From the NCBI GenBank assembly GCA_024636575.1, contig JAGXGU010000114.1, forward strand, positions 1-8,185: a DNA stretch of 8,185 nt, read 5' to 3'. The stretch is from Altererythrobacter sp. GTDB taxonomy: Bacteria; Pseudomonadota; Alphaproteobacteria; Sphingomonadales; Sphingomonadaceae. A model generated the notes under the pieces. It was not told where the DNA came from. It searched no databases and saw nothing but the letters and a program-made list of their open reading frames with translations. Below are positions 1 to 6,869 of the stretch, one piece after another; position 1 is the first letter of the stretch; each line of letters begins with the position of its first letter. The position numbers and the translations under genes were made by a program.

Positions 1-855
1 GCGATGCAGGATTGCGATGTGTTGGTGCCGACCGTCACCGACCGGATCGATGCGGAGCTGATCGAAGGGGCGGGCGAGAAATTAGGGCTGATCGCCAATT
101 TCGGCGCAGGAACGGATCATATCGATCTGGCTGCTGCCAAACGCCGCGGGATCATGGTCACCAACACACCGGGTGTATTTACCGACGATACCGCCGATCT
201 GGCGATGGCGCTGATTATCGGTGTCCCGCGCCGGATGCGTGAAGGTGTCGCGCTGATCCGCCGCGGCGAATGGACCGGCTGGGCGCCCTCGGGCATGCTC
301 GGCCGCCAGTTGGGCGGCAAGGTTCTGGGCATAGTCGGCATGGGCCGGATCGGGCAGGCGGTGGCGCACCGCGCGCGCGCTTTCGGCCTGACCATCGCCT
401 ATCACAACCGCCACCGCCTGCCGCAATCGGTCGAAACAATGTTTGGCGCTGAATATGCCGAAAGCCTCGACGATCTGGTGGCACTTGCGGATATCCTGAC
501 GCTGCATTGCCCGGCAACCCCGCAGACCATCGGCGCAATCGACGCGCGGCGCATCGCCCTGATGAAACCGGGGGCAAGCCTGATCAACACCGCTCGCGGC
601 GATCTGGTGGATCAGGACGCATTGATTGCGGCGCTGGAATCGGGCGCATTGTCCGGTGCCGGGCTGGATGTTTATCCTGACGAGCCCCATGTCGACAAAC
701 GCCTGATCGCCCACCCCAACGCCATGACCCTGCCGCATATCGGCAGCGCCACCGCGGAAGGGCGCGAGGCATCGGGCGAAAAAGTGATCGCCAACATCCG
801 TTTCTGGATCGACGGCCACCGCCCCCCCGATCAGGTGCTGGAAGGGTTGGTCTGA
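1..855 (+). CDS. D-2-hydroxyacid dehydrogenase, GyaR/glyoxylate reductase-like (5' end cut by window)
   Basis: NAD(P)-dependent oxidoreductase of the D-isomer 2-hydroxyacid dehydrogenase family, expected to interconvert a 2-oxoacid such as glyoxylate or hydroxypyruvate and the D-2-hydroxyacid in the cytoplasm. Residues are counted from the first ATG at base 4. The Rossmann GxGxxG is GMGRIG (112-117). The catalytic triad is Arg198 (NTARGD), Glu227 (DVYPDEP) and His245 (LPHIGSAT). The second Rossmann strand ends in YHNR (133-136) with no acidic residue, which would fit NADPH at least as well as NADH (inference). About 283 residues are visible against roughly 310-340 in the family, and the frame is open through base 1. 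The true start is therefore probably upstream, with the first substrate-domain strands missing; the ATG at 4 is likely internal. It stops with TGA at 853-855 and is convergent with the next gene. The family is certain; the exact substrate cannot be read from sequence. Confidence 0.93.
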   Translation, partial: AMQDCDVLVPTVTDRIDAELIEGAGEKLGLIANFGAGTDHIDLAAAKRRGIMVTNTPGVFTDDTADLAMALIIGVPRRMREGVALIRRGEWTGWAPSGMLGRQLGGKVLGIVGMGRIGQAVAHRARAFGLTIAYHNRHRLPQSVETMFGAEYAESLDDLVALADILTLHCPATPQTIGAIDARRIALMKPGASLINTARGDLVDQDALIAALESGALSGAGLDVYPDEPHVDKRLIAHPNAMTLPHIGSATAEGREASGEKVIANIRFWIDGHRPPDQVLEGLV

Positions 856-918
856 GGGGATTGACCAGCCCCCTTGCGAACAGCCCGGCTTCTTGGCCGG
901 GCAGCCTGATCAATCCCC
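856..918. terminator. Nested hairpin between convergent genes, probable bidirectional terminator
   Basis: The inner stem is perfect: GCCCGGC (883-889) pairs with GCCGGGC (896-902) around a 6-base loop. An outer stem pairs GGGGATTGA (856-864) with TCAATCCCC (910-918), with three further pairs (866-868 with 906-908). The outer right arm contains the TGA of the minus-strand gene (910-912), and the left arm begins one base after the TGA of the plus-strand gene. Neither side has a T-run, so it is not a textbook intrinsic terminator. Its position between two stop codons makes a transcript-end role the most likely reading. Confidence 0.55.
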
Positions 919-2316
919 GGTCAAAATCCGGTCCACCAATTCCTTCACCGTCGGGGTGTAATTGTTGGAATAGAACGGGTCCTGCTTGAACCGGTAAGCC
1001 GCATGGCCTGCGAAGGCCAGATTTTCATCCGTATCGCCGCCGTGGGCAATATCCTGCAGGGTTTTCTGGATGCAGAAACTGCGCGGATCTGCGAGCCGCC
1101 CGGTGGTGTAATCATCATGGTCTTTCCATGCCGAGAAACCGCAATGCGACAGGCAGCCCATGCAATCTTTCTGGTCCTTGCGGATCATGTCCCGGCTTTC
1201 GGGGGTGACATAGACGATGGTGTCATCCGGTGTTTTCAGCGCTTCGGTATAGCCTTCGCCGAACCACACCTTGGCGCGTTCCAGATCCTTGGGGGCGACC
1301 CAGAAATTCTTGCCCCGGACGCCGACATCGAGTTGCACCGTGTGTTCACCTGCCGAAACCTTTGAATACGGAATCTGCCGTTCGGAACGGTAAATCAAAT
1401 CCATCAGGAATGGGTTCTTGACTGCGGAGGAATAAAAGCCGGTGGGGCTGAATTTGTGCAGCAGGACATCGCCCGGTTCGACCGTGCGAAGCATATCCTT
1501 CCAGCCTTGCGGGATCGGGCTTTCCTGCGTCAGCAGCGGCCGCGTGCCGAACTGGAAGGCAATCTGGCCAAGTTCCGGATTGTCGATCCAGTTTTCCCAT
1601 TCGCGCAGGAACCACACCCCGCCCGCCATGACGATCGCGGTATCTTCCGACACGCCTTCCTTGCGCATCGTTTCGCGCAAGGCAGCGACACGCGGATAGG
1701 GGTCTTCCGGTTTTTTCGGGTCTTCCGCGTTGGACAGGCCGTTGTGCCCGCCTGCCAGCCACGGATCTTCATAAACCACCGCCGCCATCAGATGCGGCAC
1801 CTTGTGGTAAGACCGTTTCCACAGCGCCCGGAAGGCGCGGGCCGAACTGATGATCGGCAGGTAGTGCACGTTGTATTTCTCGGCGATTTCCGCCAGCTTG
1901 TAAGGCATTCCGGCCCCGCAGGTGACGCCGGTGACCATCCCCTTGGTCTGTTGCAGCACACCTTCGAGCACCGCCTGCGCGCCGCCCATTTCCCACAGCA
2001 CATTGATGTTGAGCGCGCCCTTGCCGCCCGCCATTTCATGCGCACGCCTGACCTGGGCAACCGCGCCGTCAATCGCATATTGGATCAATTGTTCGTGGCG
2101 TTCCTTGCGGGTCAGCGCATCATAGACCTGCGGCACAATCTTGCCTTCTGCGTCATAGCTGTCCGCGTTCACCGCACTGACCGTGCCGATCCCGCCGGCA
2201 GCGGCCCACGCACCGGAACTGGCGTGATTCGTCGCAGACACGCCCTTGCCGCCTTCGATCAGCGGCCAGACTTCGTGGCCGCCATACATGATGGGGCTTA
2301 AACCCTTGAATCCCAT
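910..2316 (-). CDS. Nitronate monooxygenase-like FMN protein with C-terminal Cys cluster
   Basis: A 468-residue flavoprotein of the nitronate monooxygenase / 2-nitropropane dioxygenase superfamily (TIM barrel, FMN). Known members oxidise alkyl nitronates such as propionate-3-nitronate, but many annotated ones act on unknown substrates. Visible features are Gly-rich segments near 40-45 and 98-112, TCGAGMP (132-138), GGHNG (189-193, the GGHxG typical of the family), MAGGVW (230-235, FMN-phosphate region) and GTRPLLTQES (257-266). Simple NMOs have about 320-380 residues. The surplus here is C-terminal and carries Cys385, Cys388, Cys392 and Cys415 (C-x2-C-x3-C-x22-C). The ATG at 2314-2316 is the first in-frame start after the upstream gene. 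An AGGA lies 10 bases before it and a closer GGA 4 bases before it. It follows the methyltransferase gene by 24 bases and is probably co-transcribed. Family placement is firm. Substrate and role of the extension are unknown. Confidence 0.88.
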   Translation of the reverse strand: MGFKGLSPIMYGGHEVWPLIEGGKGVSATNHASSGAWAAAGGIGTVSAVNADSYDAEGKIVPQVYDALTRKERHEQLIQYAIDGAVAQVRRAHEMAGGKGALNINVLWEMGGAQAVLEGVLQQTKGMVTGVTCGAGMPYKLAEIAEKYNVHYLPIISSARAFRALWKRSYHKVPHLMAAVVYEDPWLAGGHNGLSNAEDPKKPEDPYPRVAALRETMRKEGVSEDTAIVMAGGVWFLREWENWIDNPELGQIAFQFGTRPLLTQESPIPQGWKDMLRTVEPGDVLLHKFSPTGFYSSAVKNPFLMDLIYRSERQIPYSKVSAGEHTVQLDVGVRGKNFWVAPKDLERAKVWFGEGYTEALKTPDDTIVYVTPESRDMIRKDQKDCMGCLSHCGFSAWKDHDDYTTGRLADPRSFCIQKTLQDIAHGGDTDENLAFAGHAAYRFKQDPFYSNNYTPTVKELVDRILTGD

Positions 2317-2340
2317 TATTCCACAATCCTGTTCGCGCGG

Positions 2341-3084
2341 CTATTTACCCGCATTTCCCGCCCCGCCTGGTGACCCGCGGCATGGCTTTATCTCATTCGG
2401 TTCCGGTCTCGTAGCCGCTGCCTTGAACTGTGCATAGTACCCTGCCAGTTCAGGCGCGTCCTTGAACGCGACCAATTCGAATCCGACCTGCCTGAATTCG
2501 CACGACAGCAGCAGCGGATCAATCCCGTGCTGGTCCGTCGGCCGGTCGACATCCACCACGATCACCTGCCCGCCTTCGCGCAATGATGGCCACAGCCGCC
2601 ACAGGAAAGCATAGGGTTCGCGCACCTCGTGATACATATGGACCAGGAAAACACGGTCGAAACTGTTATTCGGCAGGCGCGGATCATCGCCTTCGCCCGG
2701 CTTGATCGATACATTGTCGAGCCGTTCGCGTTCGACCCGCCGCGCCAGGCGCTCAAGTGCATCGCTGTCGATATCCTGTGCCAGCACGCGCCCGGAATGG
2801 CCGACCCGCTCGGCCAGACGAACGGTGTAATACCCCTCGCCCGCGCCGATATCGGCCACGGTCATGCCCGGCGTAATCTCGGCTAAATCCATTACCTTTT
2901 GCGCTTCGCCAGCAGCATCGCGCGCGGTTTCGGTGGAAAATTGGTTGCCACCCAGCGCGGAAACCGGACGATCAGCCCGGGGGAATTCGCGCGATGTTTC
3001 CGGACGATCTGCATCGCCGGATAGCTGGTCGCACCCGGTAACAGCCAACAAAGCCATAGCGCACCAGGCGGCCCGCAGCGTCAC
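2341..3084 (-). CDS. Predicted lipoprotein with class I SAM-methyltransferase domain
   Basis: A 247-residue protein with an N-terminal lipoprotein signal: Arg4, a hydrophobic stretch 5-16, then lipobox V-T-G-C with Cys18 as the lipidation site. Asp19 and Gln20 follow; Asp at +2, especially with Gln at +3, is an inner-membrane retention signal in E. coli. A linker (about 19-55) leads to a class I methyltransferase fold: motif I VADIGAGEGY (76-85), an acidic residue at the end of strand 2 (AQDID, Asp104), GEGDDPRLP (130-138), FDRVFLVHMYHE (142-153, motif IV region) and GGQVIVVDVD (171-180). The start is GTG at 3082-3084, backed by a strong Shine-Dalgarno 7 bases upstream and overlapping the prfB stop as GTGA. 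The alternative ATG (codon 10) would remove the charged n-region. Similar exported methyltransferase-like proteins are annotated in proteobacteria; no substrate is known to me. Translation is probably coupled to prfB. Confidence 0.85.
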   Translation of the reverse strand: MTLRAAWCAMALLAVTGCDQLSGDADRPETSREFPRADRPVSALGGNQFSTETARDAAGEAQKVMDLAEITPGMTVADIGAGEGYYTVRLAERVGHSGRVLAQDIDSDALERLARRVERERLDNVSIKPGEGDDPRLPNNSFDRVFLVHMYHEVREPYAFLWRLWPSLREGGQVIVVDVDRPTDQHGIDPLLLSCEFRQVGFELVAFKDAPELAGYYAQFKAAATRPEPNEIKPCRGSPGGAGNAGK

Positions 3085-4208
3085 TCTACGTCCTCCACCT
3101 CAACCTTATCGCCGGTAACCCGCTGCGCCAAAGCGGCAGAGATAAATTCGTCAATCGCACCGTCCAGCACGGCATCCGGGCTGGGAGATGTTACTCCGGT
3201 GCGCAGGTCCTTGACCATCTGGTATGGCTGCAGGACATAACTGCGAATCTGATGGCCCCAGCCAATCTCTGTCTTTTCCTGATATTCACCCGAAGCAACC
3301 GCTTCGCGTTCGGCCATTTCTTTTTCGAACAGGCGTGCTTTCAGCATATTCATCGCGGTTGCGCGGTTTTTATGCTGGCTGCGGTCATTCTGGCTGGCGA
3401 CCACGATGCCGCTTGGTTGGTGCGTGATGCGGACGGCAGAATCGGTGGTGTTGACGTGCTGTCCGCCCGCGCCACTGGCGCGGTAGGTATCGATCTTGAG
3501 ATCGCTTTCGTTGATCTCGATGTCGATATCATCGTCGATCACCGGATAGACCCACACCGAACTGAAACTGGTGTGGCGCTTGGCTGCGCTGTCATAGGGG
3601 CTGATCCGCACCAACCGGTGGACCCCGCTCTCGGTCTTGGCATAGCCATAGGCATTCTCGCCCTTGACCAACAGCGTGGCGGATTTGATGCCTGCCTGAT
3701 CTCCGCCGTGATAATCGACGATTTCGACCTTGTAGCCCTTGCGGTCGGCCCAGCGGGTGTACATCCGCTGCAGCATCTCGGCCCAATCCTGGCTTTCGGT
3801 TCCGCCAGCGCCGGCATGGATTTCGATATAGGTATCATTGGCATCGGCCTCCCCCGCCAGCAGGGCGGTAACCTTGTCCGCATCGGCCCGTATGGCGAGT
3901 TTCTCCAGGCTGGCCATTCCTTCGGCAGCAATATCCTCGTCGCCTTCCGCTTCGCCCATTTCGACGAATTCGACTGCATCGGCCATTTCGGAGGAAATTT
4001 CGCGCACGGTCCCGATCGCGCCTTCGAGCCGGCGGCGTTCGCGCATGACGGCTTCGGCTTCCTTGGGATTGTCCCACAGCGCCGGATCCTCGACCCGCGC
4101 ATTGAGTTCATCCAGCCGCCGCAGCGCACGGTCCCAATCGAGCGACAGGCGCACCAGCGCCAATGCCGCTTCGATCCGATCAATATGGGCCTGCCCCTCG
4201 GCACGCAT
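3081..4208 (-). CDS. prfB: Peptide chain release factor 2 (RF2)
   Basis: Class I release factor that reads UGA and UAA in the ribosomal A site and triggers peptidyl-tRNA hydrolysis. With the ATG at 4206-4208 it has 375 residues. The N-terminal helical domain (about 1-115) includes WDRALRRLDELNARVEDP. The codon-recognition region has SPY at 203-205 where E. coli RF2 has SPF, followed by HTSFSS. The catalytic loop RASGAGGQHVN has GGQ at 248-250. The reading frame is continuous: there is no in-frame TGA near codon 25, so the autoregulatory +1 frameshift of E. coli prfB is absent. A longer frame from TTG at 4214 is possible, but GGAG (4218-4221) is 9 bases from the ATG and only 3 from the TTG. 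Its own stop is TGA, which RF2 decodes. It lies 88 bases after the PBP1A gene. Confidence 0.97.
   Translation of the reverse strand: MRAEGQAHIDRIEAALALVRLSLDWDRALRRLDELNARVEDPALWDNPKEAEAVMRERRRLEGAIGTVREISSEMADAVEFVEMGEAEGDEDIAAEGMASLEKLAIRADADKVTALLAGEADANDTYIEIHAGAGGTESQDWAEMLQRMYTRWADRKGYKVEIVDYHGGDQAGIKSATLLVKGENAYGYAKTESGVHRLVRISPYDSAAKRHTSFSSVWVYPVIDDDIDIEINESDLKIDTYRASGAGGQHVNTTDSAVRITHQPSGIVVASQNDRSQHKNRATAMNMLKARLFEKEMAEREAVASGEYQEKTEIGWGHQIRSYVLQPYQMVKDLRTGVTSPSPDAVLDGAIDEFISAALAQRVTGDKVEVEDVE
3092..3096 (-). promoter_or_regulatory. Strong Shine-Dalgarno deciding the GTG start of the methyltransferase
   Basis: On the minus strand GGAGG lies 7 bases before the GTG at 3084-3082 and is itself preceded by AGGT (3097-3100). 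It lies inside the last codons of prfB, which encode VEVEDVE. Placement and strength support the GTG over the later ATG at 3055-3057 and favour re-initiation by ribosomes ending prfB. Confidence 0.8.
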
Positions 4209-4217
4209 GGTCAATTA

Positions 4218-4221
4218 CTCC
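4218..4221 (-). promoter_or_regulatory. Ribosome binding site deciding the prfB start
   Basis: GGAG on the minus strand, 9 bases before ATG 4208-4206 but only 3 before the TTG at 4214-4212. The spacing favours the ATG, making RF2 375 rather than 377 residues. Confidence 0.65.
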
Positions 4222-4296
4222 GCAAAATTGGCCGTCCGCTTAGCGCACGTGTCCTGATTGTAAAGGTTGGCAGATGGGTCTGTCAGGTCAGGTCGG

Positions 4297-6813
4297 CTAA
4301 TATAGCCCGCCCTGCTCCTCGACAAAATCGGCGGGCTTTTCTGACGGGCCAGCCTGCTTGGGTGCATCGGCCACTGCCGTTCCGCCACGGCGGATCAGCG
4401 CCAGGATTTCCTTGCGCCTGGATTCGATCGCATCCTGCCTGGTACTGCGCGGCGGTTCGGTGTCGGGCTTGAAGGCTTCCCAGATCACCGATGACTTGGG
4501 ATCATCGCTGCCCGCGCCCGCGAAAACGCGCTTGCCCGAAACCCGGTCGATCCGGACCATGCGGACCCCCTTCGGCGCGGGGAAAGGATCATCGCTCCAC
4601 CGCTTCTTGGTCGCGATGACGAAATTCTTGAAGATCGGTCCAGCGGTGTTTCCACCCTGGACATAGCCGCCCATGTTGCGCGGCGCATCGAAGCCGAGAT
4701 AGGTTCCCGCCACGAATTCCGGTGTTCCGCCAACGAACCAGGCATTGGTCGGGCCGGTGGTGGTGCCGGTCTTGCCAAACAGCGGCAGATCCAGATCACG
4801 CAGGCGGGTTGCCGTGCCGCGCGTAACCACGCCCTGCAGCATATGCACCGTCTGGAATGCTGTGCGCGCATCCAGTACCTGTTTGCCGCCGGGGGCCAGC
4901 CGGGGCATCCCCTTGCCATCCCATTCGGCCATGTTGCAGCGATCGCACTTGCGCTTGTCCGCGCGCCAGATCACCTTGCCCCGCCGATCCTGTACGTAAT
5001 CGATAACGCTGGGCGTATATTGGCGCCCCTGATTGGCCAATGCGGAATAGGCGTTGACCATCTTGAGCACGGTGGTGTCACCCGCGCCCAGTGCAAAGGC
5101 TGGATAGGCTTCATAGCTGCCGATCCCGACCCGTTCGAACGTCTTGATGACAGCGGGCATGCCTGCATCCATTGCGATGTGGATGGTCATCAGATTGCGT
5201 GACTGTTCCAGGCCCCAGCGCATGGTATGCACGCCGCCGCCGCCGCCGCCGAAATTGCGGAAGCATTTTTCGCCCAGATTTGCGCCCTGATAGAAACAAT
5301 AGGTCTGATCGGGCACCTGGGTGGCCGGGGTCATCCCGTTGTCCAGCCCGGTTGCGTAAACGAATGGCTTGATGGTCGATCCCGGCTGGCGCTGGGCCTG
5401 TGTGGCGCGGTTGAAGGACCCGAGACGGCTGTCGAAACCGCCCTGCATCGCCAGCACACGGCCGGTCTGCGGATCCTGCGCCAAAAAGCCGCCGGAAACC
5501 TCCGGTATGGTCCGCACGGTATAGCCAGCGCCGGTGGGCGAGGCGGCGATCACATCGCCCGCCTTCAGGGCATCGGGCAATCCGCCCAGCGGCGCGGTGG
5601 TGCCATCCCCGAAACCGATCGTCGCGCTGGATCCGTTGCGATCCATCACCACGCCGATGCGCCAATTCCTGTAATTGATGCCCAGATAGGAACTGGCCAG
5701 CTGGCTGGTCATGCTGCCATCAGAAGCTTTCAGTGTCGCAACCGGGCCGGACCAGCCGCGATTGCCATGATAGGCAAACATGCCGGACCGCAATGCATCA
5801 CGCGCGGCAATCTGCAATTGCGGATCAAGTGAAGTACGCACCCACAATCCGCCGCTATAGACGCTGTTCTTTGACGTTTCGGCTGTTTCGCCGAACTGTT
5901 CGATCAACTGGCGGCGCACTTCTTCGAGGAAATATCCCGCATCGACGGAGCGCCTGTCTTCCTGCAGCTTGATCAGCCCGAGCGGCTTGGCCTTTGCCGC
6001 AGTTGCCTGTGCAGCAGTGATGAAGCCGTTGCCGGCCATCTGGTCGAGCACGAAATTACGCCGGGTAAGAGAAAGCGCGGCATTTTTTTCCCGGCTATAG
6101 GTTTCCGGCGCTTTGGGCAGAATTGCCAGAAAGGCCGCTTCCTGCAATTCCAGATCGCCGACATCCTTGTCAAAATATGCCCGCGATGCCGCTTGCACCC
6201 CGAAACTGCGCCGTCCCAGCGGAATTTCGTTGAGATACAGCTCGAGTATCTGCTGTTTGTTCAGCACCCCCTCGATCCGGCGGGCCAGCATCATTTCCTT
6301 CAGCTTGCGGATGACCGAATATTCATTGGTCAGCAGGATATTCTTGGCGACCTGCTGGGTGATGGTGGAACCGCCGACCGCGCGTTCATCGCTGCCCAGC
6401 TTGGTGACATAATCGACCACCGCGCCGGCCAGACCGCCGGCATCGATGCCGCCGTGGCTGAAGAAAGTCTTGTCCTCCGCCGCCAGATAAGCGTCAATCA
6501 ATTCCTTGGGAAAATCCGAATATTGCAATTGAACGCGCCGTTCCCGGGCATAGGAATGCACAATCGAACCGTCCACGCCGCGCACGACCGTAGGCAGTGG
6601 CGGTTCATAATCGAGCAGCGAATTGGCATCGGGTAGGCCGCGGGCCAGCAACACCCAGCCGATTATGAAGAGCGCCAGCATCCCGCCGACTGCCACAGAA
6701 GCCCAGCGGAACAGCCGCTTCTCACGCCAGTTGCCGGTAAACCACGCCATCACCCCGCGCGCATCACGGCGGATCCTGTAGCGGAAATAATCGGTGGTTG
6801 ATTGTTGGGCCAT
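4297..6813 (-). CDS. mrcA: Penicillin-binding protein 1A (bifunctional transglycosylase/transpeptidase)
   Basis: Class A PBP of 838 residues that polymerises lipid II into glycan strands and crosslinks their peptides on the periplasmic face of the inner membrane. A cytoplasmic N-terminus (1-36) is followed by one membrane helix (about 37-58). The GT51 domain has EDKTFF (catalytic Glu113), GGSTITQQ (147-154) and LYLNEIPLG (192-200). An OB-like insert with GPVATL (356-361) lies before the transpeptidase domain. That domain has the S-x-x-K box STIK (Ser479, Lys482), SRN (538-540) and KTG (681-683). All catalytic motifs are intact. Oddities are a six-glycine run (522-527) and cysteines 506, 517, 623 and 626, which could form disulfides. 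The tail (about 785-838) is charged and Pro-rich. The ATG is fixed by an in-frame TAA 18 bases upstream with no other start between; its Shine-Dalgarno is weak. It lies 56 bases after the amidase gene. Confidence 0.97.
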   Translation of the reverse strand: MAQQSTTDYFRYRIRRDARGVMAWFTGNWREKRLFRWASVAVGGMLALFIIGWVLLARGLPDANSLLDYEPPLPTVVRGVDGSIVHSYARERRVQLQYSDFPKELIDAYLAAEDKTFFSHGGIDAGGLAGAVVDYVTKLGSDERAVGGSTITQQVAKNILLTNEYSVIRKLKEMMLARRIEGVLNKQQILELYLNEIPLGRRSFGVQAASRAYFDKDVGDLELQEAAFLAILPKAPETYSREKNAALSLTRRNFVLDQMAGNGFITAAQATAAKAKPLGLIKLQEDRRSVDAGYFLEEVRRQLIEQFGETAETSKNSVYSGGLWVRTSLDPQLQIAARDALRSGMFAYHGNRGWSGPVATLKASDGSMTSQLASSYLGINYRNWRIGVVMDRNGSSATIGFGDGTTAPLGGLPDALKAGDVIAASPTGAGYTVRTIPEVSGGFLAQDPQTGRVLAMQGGFDSRLGSFNRATQAQRQPGSTIKPFVYATGLDNGMTPATQVPDQTYCFYQGANLGEKCFRNFGGGGGGVHTMRWGLEQSRNLMTIHIAMDAGMPAVIKTFERVGIGSYEAYPAFALGAGDTTVLKMVNAYSALANQGRQYTPSVIDYVQDRRGKVIWRADKRKCDRCNMAEWDGKGMPRLAPGGKQVLDARTAFQTVHMLQGVVTRGTATRLRDLDLPLFGKTGTTTGPTNAWFVGGTPEFVAGTYLGFDAPRNMGGYVQGGNTAGPIFKNFVIATKKRWSDDPFPAPKGVRMVRIDRVSGKRVFAGAGSDDPKSSVIWEAFKPDTEPPRSTRQDAIESRRKEILALIRRGGTAVADAPKQAGPSEKPADFVEEQGGLY
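5233..5250. repeat. (GCC)6 trinucleotide repeat inside the PBP1A gene
   Basis: Six perfect GCC units on the plus strand, read as GGC on the coding strand and encoding Gly522-Gly527, between the STIK and SRN motifs. Any slippage by whole units keeps the frame. Confidence 0.9.
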
Positions 6814-6869
6814 AATCGGTCGGAGCCTTTAGCATGGAGATTCTGTCTGACGCCAGAACGATTGCGCGC

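Noticed and set aside
82..819. 245-codon minus-strand frame opposite the hydroxyacid dehydrogenase
   Set aside because: Shadow of a gene with all catalytic residues intact; composition is unlike a real protein.
1456..2301. 281-codon open frame on the plus strand across the nitronate monooxygenase gene
   Set aside because: Mirror of a well-supported coding frame, with His/Arg/Phe-rich composition and no recognisable family.
4212..4214. TTG as the prfB start
   Set aside because: Only 3 bases separate it from the GGAG, whereas the ATG two codons later is well placed and matches the usual RF2 N-terminus MRAE as I recall it.
4209..4296. TTTACA-like -35 on the minus strand between PBP1A and prfB
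   Set aside because: No acceptable -10 element at 16-18 bases; the match is too weak to call a promoter.
3252..4472. 406-codon open frame on the plus strand across prfB
   Set aside because: It is antisense to a certain RF2 gene and arises from the G/C third-position bias. It shows no motif, and its product is low-complexity Ile/Gly/Asp/Phe-rich sequence.
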